From Hyposmocoma kahamanoa (Eukaryota; Arthropoda; Insecta; Lepidoptera; Cosmopterigidae), in contig NW_020653200.1 in NCBI RefSeq assembly GCF_003589595.1, positions 9,581,197 through 9,645,196 on the forward strand: 64,000 nucleotides of DNA. The letters run 5' to 3'. The translations under genes and the position numbers were made by a program. The notes beneath the pieces are model-generated. The model worked only from the letters and a program-made list of their open reading frames with translations, had not been told where the DNA came from and did not search any database. This document shows positions 23,311 to 35,200 of the stretch, piece by piece; position 1 is the stretch's first letter, and every line of letters begins with the position of its first letter.

Positions 23311-24690
23311 ATATACCACTCGAGATTAAATTATTAGACTTGTGTTTGTTTAGGCATACTTTGGTTACAGTAAACTAAAGAAACAAAAAAAAAAACAGTT
23401 TTAACATTCAAGCCAAGCATGTCGATAAAGACTTATCGATAGATTATGGTACAACACTAAAGAAATCCGCCATTTGTAACTTTAAAATTTGGGTTATATG
23501 CACGTTGATTCTGTAGTTAGGGCAGCTCCTTTCTTTTACTTTTTTCCATCCTCTAAGCGGGCTACTATGAACTCTTAGAGCAATCCTGTTTAAGCCCGTA
23601 ACTTGGATTACCTGTCAAATTCGTACTATAACCTCACAAAAACAATTCACTTTTCATGCAGTTTACGTTCCCCATTCGAAACCCGTTCACCTTTTCTAGC
23701 ATAGCAAAATCGTATCATGACGTGCCATTTGCCATGCAAATGGCGGTCTCTTCTGTAAAAATAAGCAATTCAAAGAAAGTTACACCGTGACTACCTTTTT
23801 TTAGATTTTGTTACATTTTTAAGAAATTTCGTTTAAGATTATTGTGTGTTATTTATTATATTGTCAGTTTTATAATTATTTGTAATATTTTTAGGCTATG
23901 TAGCCGGTTGTCAATAAATAAATACTATTAACTATTGAGCGTTTTTGAATATTTTAGTTCGGGTTTCCAATCTTTAAAGTATTGTTGATGAATTATTGGC
24001 ATGAATGTTATTGCAATTTTTAAATGGGATTTTAATCATTTTAATAATTTTATTGACTTAGCGAAAATAGTAAAATAACTTTTAAATAGTGCCAAATTTG
24101 ACATAATGCAATCTATGAAAATTTAAGAATCTCACACACAAACTCACCTTATTAATTTCAATGATAATGACTAGATATGACATGTAATTTTGTCGTACGA
24201 CAAATTTTAAATTATGGTTGAAAAGTTGCCGATATTAGAAAACAACGTAATAAGTATAATTAATAATAAAATTAATAAAAAAATTAATAAAAAAATATAA
24301 ATATTCTCATTTTGAACACAATCGGTTAATAGTGCTTGAACGCTTCCAGGATAGTATATCTGTCTATTTCTTTCGTCTAATTTAGTATGTAGTTGCATCT
24401 CGCTCTTTTTAGATATCAGCTTTAACGTTCAAAAAGTAAAACTCATCATCCTGTCATGCCACTCCCGATCAACTTTGTGTAGTGCATGATACGAATTTAA
24501 ACAATTTTATTCAGTTTTACCACGTCTCGTGAATTACATGGAACTTGGCTAGTTGTTTATAACTTTTATAAGCTCATAGTAGGCCCTCTGATTTCTATTG
24601 TTGTCTGTGAGAACCAAAACATTTGAATCAATGTAATGTTGTGCTGTAGTTTGTTGCAACTCTCGATGTAAGCGTAATTTGTTGAAAGAC
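23311..24690. other. No gene seen
   Basis: AT-rich, no supported coding sequence. Confidence 0.4.
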
Positions 24691-25017
24691 CACATACACG
24701 GTGTAAATTTGAGACGGGGCAGCAAGGCCAGCTACCTTAATCAATTGTAGTTACAGGAAAACGGTTCTAGAAGACTATCCATGAATTTTGAAGATATTTT
24801 AATTGGCATCCACAGATATTGAAAAAATGGTACAGTCAGCAAGATAAAAGGCAATTTTTTTTATGCCATACGATCCGGTCTCTAGTAAGGATCAATAGTC
24901 TCTATGGGACCAACTGAGGTAAGAGTACTCGAAATGTTAGAAATCGGAAAAACTTTTTACTATATATTTTGTAGGGACATATTTAGTAATCAGTTATTCT
25001 AGGTAGTTATTCCGCAA

Positions 25018-25195
25018 AGAGCAAGTAGCGGCTGTAATTCTACCCGAATGGATTCCATTGAAAATTGCTGCAAGTGCGTCTTTCAATTCTTGAACACTGT
25101 TGTTTTTTTTAAAATTTCATTTCTTACATAGCCCCAAAGAAAAAAATCAAGGAGCGTCAGATCAGGGCTGCGCGGTGGCCATTTGATAGGACCAT
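25018..25195 (-). pseudogene. IS630/Tc1/mariner transposase C-terminal remnant
   Basis: The - strand reads PIKWPPRSPDLTLLDFFLWG, the third catalytic Asp region of this superfamily, then YVRNEILKKTTVFKN and a stop. The frame resumes one base over as QELKDALAAIFNGIHSGRIT. One frameshift, and no N-terminal parts. It probably records the autonomous parent of the long-TIR element. Confidence 0.75.
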
Positions 25196-25445
25196 GTGTT
25201 CCTATTCATTTGTTTCCACACTTGAGAACATTTTGATTAAAAATCATCTTAAAAGTGATAATTCTCTATTAACAAAACAAAACAAAGCTGTTCCAAATTT
25301 AAAAAATAGTGATATGATTATAATTTGGTTTTACTTAAGTCTTATTTGTAGAGTAGAGGCCAGTTTCGTTTCTAAAAAAAACTTTTCAAATAAAATGTGT
25401 GGTAAAAGGTTTATTGCATTTTCGGACATAGAGATTATTGATCCT
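25194..25445 (+). other. Unrecognised coding-like segment inside long-TIR element
   Basis: Open for 82 codons before entering the right arm (SYSFVSTLENILIKNHLK, then SFVSKKNFSNKMCGKRFIAF). The amino-acid pattern looks protein-like, and it sits next to the - strand transposase remnant, as if a piece of another transposon was inserted. No family was recognised. Confidence 0.4.
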
Positions 25446-26065
25446 CACCAGAGACCGGATCGAATGGCATAAAAAAGGTTTTGTAAAAATTGTCTTTTAT
25501 CTTGCTTACTGTACCATTTTTTCAAAATCGGTGAATGTCAATCATTATATCTTCAAAATTCATGGGTAGTCTTCCTATGGGTAGTTTTCCTGTAACTACA
25601 ACGATTAAGGTAGCTGGCCTTGCTGCCCCGTGTCAAATATACACCCTGTATATCTGCTCTCAGAATTTTAAAATTTTTATAAATTACTGGGAAAGAGACT
25701 GGGCTTATTGTTGTTAAATGAATTGCTTCCCTTTTTTAACAGTTCGGTAGCAGTTAGTTAAGTTAGTTAATTGAATAATATGGATAGTAGATCGAGGTCG
25801 GTTCCATTTTGAAGTACGCGTTTTAATTAAATTCGGCCTATCGAAAAAATTGCATAATCCTCGTGTTCTACAAAATAAATAACAATCTATGTGTTGATGG
25901 CAAAATCACGGGGATATACAAATAAATTCACTACTCTGTCATCAACTCAATACAGGTTGCTCGAAATGTAGAGCAGGGTCCTATTCTAACCTGTAACCTT
26001 CATTTAAATAACATGTTTTGTTCATTAGTTTTTGACACACCGTTTCAAAGATCTTTTCTTTTCAG

Positions 26066-26224
26066 AGCGAACCCGAGCGCGGCACAGGCGTATGAGTTGA
26101 CTTCGAGCGCTGGCGGCGGTTGCGGCGACACGGCGGGCACGCTCGCCAACCACGGGCCGCAGCCGCCGCTTACCCTCGGCTCGCACTCCCCACAGGACCC
26201 TCGCAAGAGAAAAGGACCACACTT
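26066..26224 (+). CDS. cyc: cyc exon, NLS-bearing
   Basis: Acceptor TTTTCAG, donor GTAAGT at 26225. Ends in phase 2 (TT + T of the next exon). GC-rich and Ala/Gly-rich; carries DPRKRKGPH. It needs an upstream exon ending in phase 2. Confidence 0.85.
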
Positions 26225-29200
26225 GTAAGTGGTGTTCCCATAGTTAATTTTTTACTTTTCTATTTGAGTTAGTATAAGTAAACAACTTAGGTACCGACTT
26301 TAATCACAGTGGCAAACTACACATGAGTGGCTCCAATACTATGAACTTTGTTATAATTTTCAAACAACAGGTGGCGCTACGTAAATATCGTTTTTTGTAA
26401 ATTGGAGGTTGTTGAAATCTGTATTTGTAAGAATTGCAATAATTAAATAATTTGAATCTGTCATGTTGGATCATAGCAATGCGAGTTCAGAATTCGAGAT
26501 GTCGAGCTGCGACGCCTCTCTACCAACTCCTTCAGCCATGCAACACACGGTTCCTGCAGGCACCACTCGCAGTAGGAAAACTTCGTCTTAGTAAGTTCTT
26601 GGGCATTGCAATTCATCAAAATAACATAGTTGCTCGAAAATTTCTATATCTCGGTGCTAATGCTACGGCTAAATCTCCAGCGAATCATAAATTTTTTTTA
26701 TTTCCGTACCTCATGTACCCTCTTTATTTTCTTTCATGTTTTCGCCTGCCTGTCGAAACCATTGCCACCTATGCCACCGAAATTAGCTACTACTATACCC
26801 GTATTTATCAGAATCACGGAAGAAAAAAACAATGAAAGTGCCTTAAGACTCGATTACTATCAGAACCGCAGTCGCCAAAACTCACACATTAATAATATGA
26901 GACAATATGAAATCTTGATGATGATTGGTGGTAGTTTCTAATTTAAAAATAAATAAATTCTAAATTGTTACTATAATTTAAACTTTACTCTCTTGGCACA
27001 TCGTTGAAAGTTCTTTACAGTACCAATACCTATTATTGCAAGTTAAGACGTGCTGCCATCTAGCGGATAATCGCTTAACAACGATGAATTCCATTGTTTA
27101 CTTAGTTCTCCAAAAAAGAAGACAATATTGCAGCGGTATAAGGTTTAGTTTCGTTTCTTGTAACAAAAAAAATTACGATAAACAGAAAATTGAAAATTTA
27201 TTACAATTAAATATAATAAGACTTAACGATGACGTGAAACACCACCATAGATAATATTACAAGAGCAACTGTCATTTTAACACTACAAATACAAATTAGC
27301 AAAATAATTCACATTTCTACAATTTTCGAGGTTTTGCGCGAAATAATTGACACGACTATAACCTGTTAGCACACGTGCCACGCAAACTAAGCACTGGGGG
27401 CCTACCACAACCTATCAAAACAATATTACTTTAACCTTACATTGACTTTTCGTACCATAACGCGCTTAAAGTAAGCTTATTTTTAATGTTAAAACTATGA
27501 TGTTTTATTGGCAGCTTTGTGACTATTCATTCACTCAGTTCGTACTATGACGCGACTTTGACATTAAAGTAACATTGCTCTTATGTCAAATTTAGCAATC
27601 ATTCATAGCATCATGAAAATGATAAACTGAATTGATATGACATGAAAAAATAATTGAAAATAACGTAATTTTAATAGATTTCATTATTACATATTTTTAT
27701 TTTTTTGTCAGTTAAAATTCTTTGAATGTAAATAATATTAAGTACTTTAACATTATACTACGATAACACGATTCGGAACATCAAAAAAAAAAAAGAGATG
27801 GCATTATACAGTTCATATAGCGTTGTTTCTTTCCTACTTTTAGTAAGGAATAGACAATATTGGGAAATCATTCGTTCTTTCAGTCACTTTAGCAATAATA
27901 CATTACTTGGTTGCTAGGTTTGTCATGGTACGAAAATGAGTATAATATTACAATAAGCTTACTCTAAGCTTCATTTAAATAAAATTGTTTTTGGAAAGGT
28001 TATGGTAGGCCTCCTGGTTAATGACTTCTTGATTCGCTCTGGACCTTTTGTAGGGAAAAGTGTCGTTTTTATTTTGACTTTCAATTATTTTGTGAAATCT
28101 AGTTTAAAGTGGAATAGGATAGTGCTATTGTGCCTTAATCGAAGATTAAAATGCGAAATTATACTAATCTCGAACTAAAATACCCGCATCGGCCCGCTGT
28201 AAGGAATCCCGAGTCAATCCAAGCACGCCGCCTCAAATTGGCTATCCTCTTTGTGGCGGCCATATTTACAGAAACATAATTAAACTTCATGTTTAGGCTG
28301 ATGGCTTTGCAAAGCCTTAATAAATTAAAAAAAAAAATAATGACTTCTGCTGTATTTATTGATTTGTCATTCTAAATCATTTTCCACATTTCATAAGGAA
28401 TCCTAATGAAACAATGGGGCAAACCCGTCTAATGCCTTGATAGTGTTTTTCCCAGCAAAATCTGTATAAAACCCTTCGTTATACGTCTACAGCTTTTATT
28501 TTTGCGAGTGGTACGATTTAATTAGTGCAGCGTCGAAGTCAACTTGTGAACAAGTAAGTTATAACGAGTTAAAACATTAGCGACGCAAAAAGGGAAAAGG
28601 AAACATGATTGTTTTTTTAGAAAATTGCGAAATTGATTTTACATTGTTAATTAGTTGTTGCTCGTTATAGTTTGAATTTACATATACAAGAATATTTATG
28701 AATTTCACTATCACTCCGAAAAAGGCGTTTATACTAGATGAACGTTACGTCCGTTACTAATATTGCGGTGCCGTATAAAATCGCGTAGTAAACTATATTT
28801 CTCCTTGTGGAACGCGTCAAAGCGCAAGTTCTCACAATGCGACCAATTAGTTCTTGATAGGTACCCTTTGACGTTACCCTTCCACCTGTTACTAGGAAAC
28901 ATTTGGACGGATTCTTGTCGTGTTGACGTAGTGTTACTTTACTCGATTAATTCACATTAATGTGTTGTTTTGGAATATATTTCCATATTCGTGTTTGGTT
29001 ATTTCGTGGCTAGCTTAAATTCTCGTAAATAAGTTTTTGAATTTATTCATCACAATTTCGAAGCGCCCTTCGCACAAAGAGTGTCTTTCTTTACAAATTT
29101 CAATGTCCATGTCTGTTACAGAAATAGGCCTTACGTTTAAATCTATTCTTCGAACACCCAGCTGTGCCCTTTTACGTATGTAGTGTACTGCAGAAAATTT

Positions 29201-32200
29201 TAAATGTCGTCCCCTTTTAGTAATAAAAGGGGTCACTAGCAGTGGCTCGTAGTGTACATAGTATCTCGTAGTGTACCCAAAGGGATTTTAAATACTGCGA
29301 TTAGTATATATTTAAAGAAGATCAAAGAAGTGATGTTAGTCGCATTTGCAAAACTGGAACTAATTCATAAATTATACCGATCAGATAGTCGATCTGTACA
29401 GTACATTACTAAAGGTATGCGATGGATTTTTGTTATATTTCTTTGCGTTCCGACCTGGTACAATTTAAATGTAGTAAGTAGTACTTACGTGTTACTTACG
29501 GTGGTCGTCTAGTCGTTAGTTGTCGCGTCTGTGGTTGTCACAGTGTTGTCGTTGTCATCGTCAGTGGAGACGTGGAGACTTTCACAATAGAAGGCGCCTC
29601 GTGTCGCAACGTTTGGTGACCAAAAAAGTTTTTATACTACACCTGCTCTGAAAGGATGTGCCGGAAAGTAGTTTATTACGTAGGTACTCTTCTAAACATA
29701 GCTCAGAAAGGAGTAATAAAATGCGGGAGGAAAAAGTGTATGAAAATCCATTTCTAAAGCTCTGAGCAGGAGGAAAAAACCTATGTGCTGATTTTTCTTA
29801 AATTTTGTGTAATATCGGGGGCCTGTCACCATGGTAACCAGTATCATAAAAAGTTTTTACTCCAAGTTCGCCAATGTTATTGGCCTCTTAACCATTTCTG
29901 ATCAATAATTTAAAAAATAACCAAGATAAAAACGCGCGTGCGGGGATTGCTTGCATTTTCCAATTTGTGTTGATTTTACTCAAACTGTCGTCGAGTGAAA
30001 GTCAAAAACTTGAATGAAACTGTACAAACAGTTCTTGAGAATTTATTGCCTGAGAAATTCAGAAATAAATACATATGAAGACTTTTTACATTGGAAAATT
30101 GAGAAAAATGCGCCTCCTTTTTCCATTTCTCGCTGTCTTATTTTAGTGAAAAAGCGCAAAAATATGTTGTGGTCTTTGTATTCTATGTTAAAAAGTACAA
30201 TAATGTAAAGTTATTAATAAAGAGTAAGTTTATTATTCGTAGGTGTAGGATAAAGCATTATGTATCGGAATACAGTACGATTTCCAACTCATGTGTTTCA
30301 TGGCTCAAACTACACACTCGTTGGTAGTCGGTCACTTTCTCCCCTCGGTGAACAATGTATTATTGTACGATTTCAGCGCTTTAAATAATAAGATTTGCGT
30401 AAGCTTCGGTTTCCGGTTGGTTTGTTTTGATTTAGCTCTCTGTAACGCGGAAGGTCGCCGGTGCGCAGATTTCACAAGATTTGATGAATTTGTAATTATA
30501 TTCTAGAAGTAATAAAACTTAGTGGTGATTTGGACGTCACTTGGGAAATTGACATTTTGATTGGGTAACTTTCAGAACACATGTGATGTAGCATGTTGTT
30601 GTAGCAGGTATTACAGGGCAATAATAAAGTAAAATAAGTAAGTTGCAACGGTAATAATAATAAACTTAACGTTGCATCTTTTTTTAAATACTAATAATAA
30701 CAATTGTTTGCTTCAGGACAGAGATCATAGTAAAAAAGTGGACACCATAAAATAATCAAAGAAATTTATAAAACATAACGTGAATAAATTAATATAAAAT
30801 AAATATGCAGTGTAAATAAATCATATTGAACGTTTAAAAGTGACGGCTAAGTAACGTTTGAAATTGTCCAGCGCTTTTCAAGTTTGCGCAAGTTTGCAAA
30901 CTTGCGCAAATTCTGAAAGAGATGAATTAAAAATAGCCATTTTCTTCAAATTTGAATCCCCTACTTTAGAAATCAGCCCTTCATTTCATTTAGGATAATG
31001 ATCTTGATGGATAATAACCTGTTTATATTTAATACCTGATTGAAACATACATTTCTATGGTGGAAATTAATATTACAAATTATTATAATACGAACTTGAT
31101 TTAAGTACAATTTGCTATACCCTGATACTATTATTTGCTTGTAACAACTTATCTATACCATGGTTGCAATAAACGATAATAAAAATAATAAAAAAGAACT
31201 TTATTCTTGAACACAAAACATATTTCAGATAAAACAATAATTGCTTAATCTATGTCGACGAAAAGGTAAAAACCTCTGCAATTTGCTGGTTTTCATGTTT
31301 TACCTGACAAGTATTCGCTGCTGGTCACACCGTAGCATGTAGAAACGGGTATCTTTTCGATTAAGTATATATAATATTCTTTTCACATAAATAAATATTC
31401 TGAATATATGCTAGTTTAGAAAATTCTGCTGATTCCAAATACATACATATGTATAACACTCATTTACGACATAAATGTCGCTTAGACACTTGCAACTTTT
31501 AATTATCGATATCTAAGCAGCATACAAGCTATGTACAAATGTGCGAATGGGGACTGTATCGGCACAACCCCACAAATGTTTCGTCGAGGCAAGTGGCGAA
31601 CGCGATAGTGTAAATGGGTCAATCAACTTTTAAGTGTCCTGGTTCATGAAATTTTTAATTTTAATTTGATTGAAGATTTTAATACACATTATTATTTTAT
31701 ACGCTAGGTAATTCATTCTTTTATAGGATTCCGCGATTAGCAGTGCACTTATCGTCAAAAAAAATATAATTTTTGACTTAAAAATCCGAAGGTACCCAAT
31801 AGCATCTGTCCCCTGTACCACTAGTTGAATATATTTTTTAATCATGTAAACTTTATTTAAAATTAAAACCAACACTTCAGTTTTATGAAATATGTAATAG
31901 ATTATAACTTTTTATATTTGTTGGAGCGGTATGATACATAACTTCAAAAATATCACCATTAACAGTGTCTCTTGGACAACGATTGTCCTATCACTCAGTG
32001 GAATTATTCACTAAAATAGTAAATCGAGCATTATTTGTTATAAAAAAATAACAAACAAATTTTTTTCATACTTTGCTATTTATCTCTTAAAGCTTACTGA
32101 AAATTTTTGTGCTTTATAAAAAAAAAGATGGATAATGTTATTGTTAAACATGGGGACAATCGGGTTGTCCAATAGACATGTTTGGTTGTCCAAAGGAAAT

Positions 32201-35200
32201 ATTAACTTCTAATGCTAATTATTAACTTCTAATTTTGTGTTATTTCAAATGAATATTGATAAGGAACAAAAAGAAAAATTTACGTTAAAAATTAATACAA
32301 ACCAAAGTACGATTTGCATAAAATAATAATAGAAGTTTTTAAGTGCTTAAGAAGCAATCAACATCCTTAAAACAATTAGTCTTATAATCAACTACACAAC
32401 TTAGACTAAGCAAAGAACGCTTTGAGATTTTAATAAACAGTCTCGTTAAAACTATCACTACGGAAAACATTGTGCGCAATAGTCCATTGCAATGAAGAAG
32501 CAATTAGACATGAAACAATAAACTTGTGAAACAAAATAATAACAGACTTTTTAACAGAACAATAAGAAGCAATGAAATCAACGCTATCAATAATATTAAA
32601 ACTAACTTCGAAGATAATCAACGTCGCTAAAAACAATAATAATTTAAATAACTTACTCTACGCAAACTAAACTTTGCAGTCTTTAAAAAACAGTCACATT
32701 GATACAATCATTACGGACTACTATATCCAGGTACTGAAGTTTAATAATAACATTTACTTAAAAATCTATCATAGTTCTTTTTTCTTATGCATAATAGAGA
32801 TCAATAGGTGTACGTTAAGAAACTTATTTTTCAAAAACATTAATATTATTTAAAAATTTATAGTAATCAACCCCTCTTTTGGCTTGTACTTCTGGACAAT
32901 CAAGTTTCCTAATTATATCTTCATACGCTATGTATGATACATCTTTCTCATCTGTAACAAACAGTTTTCCGCCTTTTACGCACTTCAAGAATACCACTTT
33001 GATTTCGCCGTCCTCTTCAATGTCGCTTTGTGCAATGCATGCATACGTATGGAACGATCGACTAAAATCACAGCTTCATTTGAACGGATCTCATCAACAC
33101 TTTGTCGAAAATTCCTCTACTGGGTTTTCATATTAAAAACATGTTTCTTTAGAGTTTTCATTTCTTCTTCAAAATCCCTTACCATGTTTTCTACTGTCTT
33201 CCTTCAGTTTTTTTACGTTCTTGACAGTTTTCATTTTTGTCCCTTCTTTCAGGTAGGTTTCCATTTCTCTCACCCACTCAAACCATTGTACGAGGGTGAA
33301 TCAAATATAAACGGTAATTTTACTGTTGACTGTACCAAATACGTTCGGACCTGATGTGGCGGTGTTGTTGTTGTTGTTTTGTTTAATAGGAGTGGGGGTA
33401 ACAGCTTACCTCGCAGCAGTGTTGTGTTCTGCCGTCAGTACAGCCATGACCGAGCAAGAGGTACATCCATCTGTTGCGCAACGCATCGTCATAAAATTTT
33501 TAGCAAATGAAGATGTTAAACCTTCGGAAATTTTTACTCGTTTGCGGGCACAGTTTGGGGACACTACTCTGTCTCAGAATCGAGTGTATACGTGGGCCAG
33601 AGAATTTCGGGATGGACGAGAACGTGTGGAAAACGAAAGTCACCGTCGACGCCCAAGATCAAGTCTTACAGATGAAAACATTAGTGCCGTTCGAGAGCTT
33701 ATTGAAGGTGATCGCCGGTTAACTGTTCAAGAAATCTCGTCGGAAATTGGTATCAGCTACGGGAGTGTTCAGTCTGCAATCACAGACCACCTTGACTTCC
33801 GAAAGATTAGTGCTCGATGGGTTCCGAGGTTGTTGACCGGAAATCAAAAACAGGTCAGGTCGGTGATCGCTGGGAGACTTCTGCATCGATTTCAAGAAGA
33901 AGGTGAAGATTTTTTGAGGCGCATCGTCACATGTGATGAGACGTGGGTCCACCATTACACTCCCGAATCGAAAATGGCAAGTAAGGAGTGGCGAAGGAAG
34001 GATGAAGGCTGCCCAGTGAAAGCCAAAACTCGTCTCTCAGACGAAAAAGTTCTTGCAACAATTTTTTTTGACTCAAGGGGAGTTCTACTCATTGATTTTC
34101 TTCACGATCAACGAACAGTGAATGCAGCTTACTACTGCCAGGTCCTACAGTCGGCAAAAACCAGTTACCGGAACAAAAGAAGAGGTGTGCCCATTAGAGA
34201 TGTCATCCTTCTCCATGACAACGCAAGGCCTCACACCGCATTGTTGACAAGGGATAAATTGGAAGAAATGGGCTGGGAAACTCTCGAACACCCTCCTTAC
34301 AGTCCAGACTTGTCCCCTTGCGACTACTTTTTGTTTGCGCCCTTGAAAGAATCACTTGGAGGAAAACGATTTGAAAGCAATGACGATGTCGAGAAGCACG
34401 TGCGCGATTGGTTGACAACTCGCCCTCAATCTTTTTATGAAGAAGGAATATTCAAGCTTCCAAATCGGTGGCAGAAGTGTGTAGATAATGCAGGAGACTA
34501 TATTGAAAAATGTTGAAGGTATAGTTTTTGTATAATATTATTCAATAAATATAATTTTAAAAATTACCGTTTATATTTGATTCACCTAATATTTTATCTT
34601 TAACAGCATCTACGTTTATTTTGATTTTTTTATTCTTACAGTCTTCACAAATCCCTAACATGCAATCATGTTTATTAATGTCACAAACAGTTTCCAAAAT
34701 CAGTGTACTTAGGTTAGTGCTATCGATTACTTTTCTATTTTTTAAAGCTTTTATTTTAACTGCTGCATTTGTGTGTGTTCTACAGAGACACATATCCCTG
34801 CCATCCACAGTTGGTCTAACTATATAGAAGGGTCGATGTTTAGTGAAATAGTAGTAGGAACATTTGATATCCGGATTCTCGGACCTAAACGCTTTAAATA
34901 GGTTTTTCATGGAGTCCAAGAGGAACCGTTTCTGTGCCTTCTCTTTGCTTTTGGTAACGGTCTCTTTTTTGCCGGCAGTATTTCTTGACATATCATCTCT
35001 TTGGAAAAAACATGCTATCTTATTTTTCAGGACCGTATTTCCACTGCATGCACTTTTAGTTGTTCTCATTCTTCCTTGTAAACCTAAACCCTCTTTTATG
35101 ATTTTATTCTTTTCAGATGCATTTATGTCTTTAAAAATATTTTTCAATATTGTTTTCTCTTTTCGGATTTTAATTTTTTTATATCTTTCTCTAATGGTAT

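Larger units (their letters stand above)
24697..25648. mobile_element. Long-TIR Tc1/mariner-type derivative
   Basis: 952 bp. The arms (about 24697-25012 and 25440-25648) are inverted copies starting CACGGTGTAAATTTGAG / CAGGGTGTATATTTGAC, flanked by TA at 24695-24696 and 25649-25650. The core holds a remnant of a DD(E/D) transposase C-terminus on the - strand and a separate open segment on the + strand. A one-armed relative is at 12301-12652. Confidence 0.8.

Noticed and set aside
25194..25472. Independent host gene (92 codons)
   Set aside because: It runs into the TIR arm and lacks start context. It is treated as a fragment inside a transposon.
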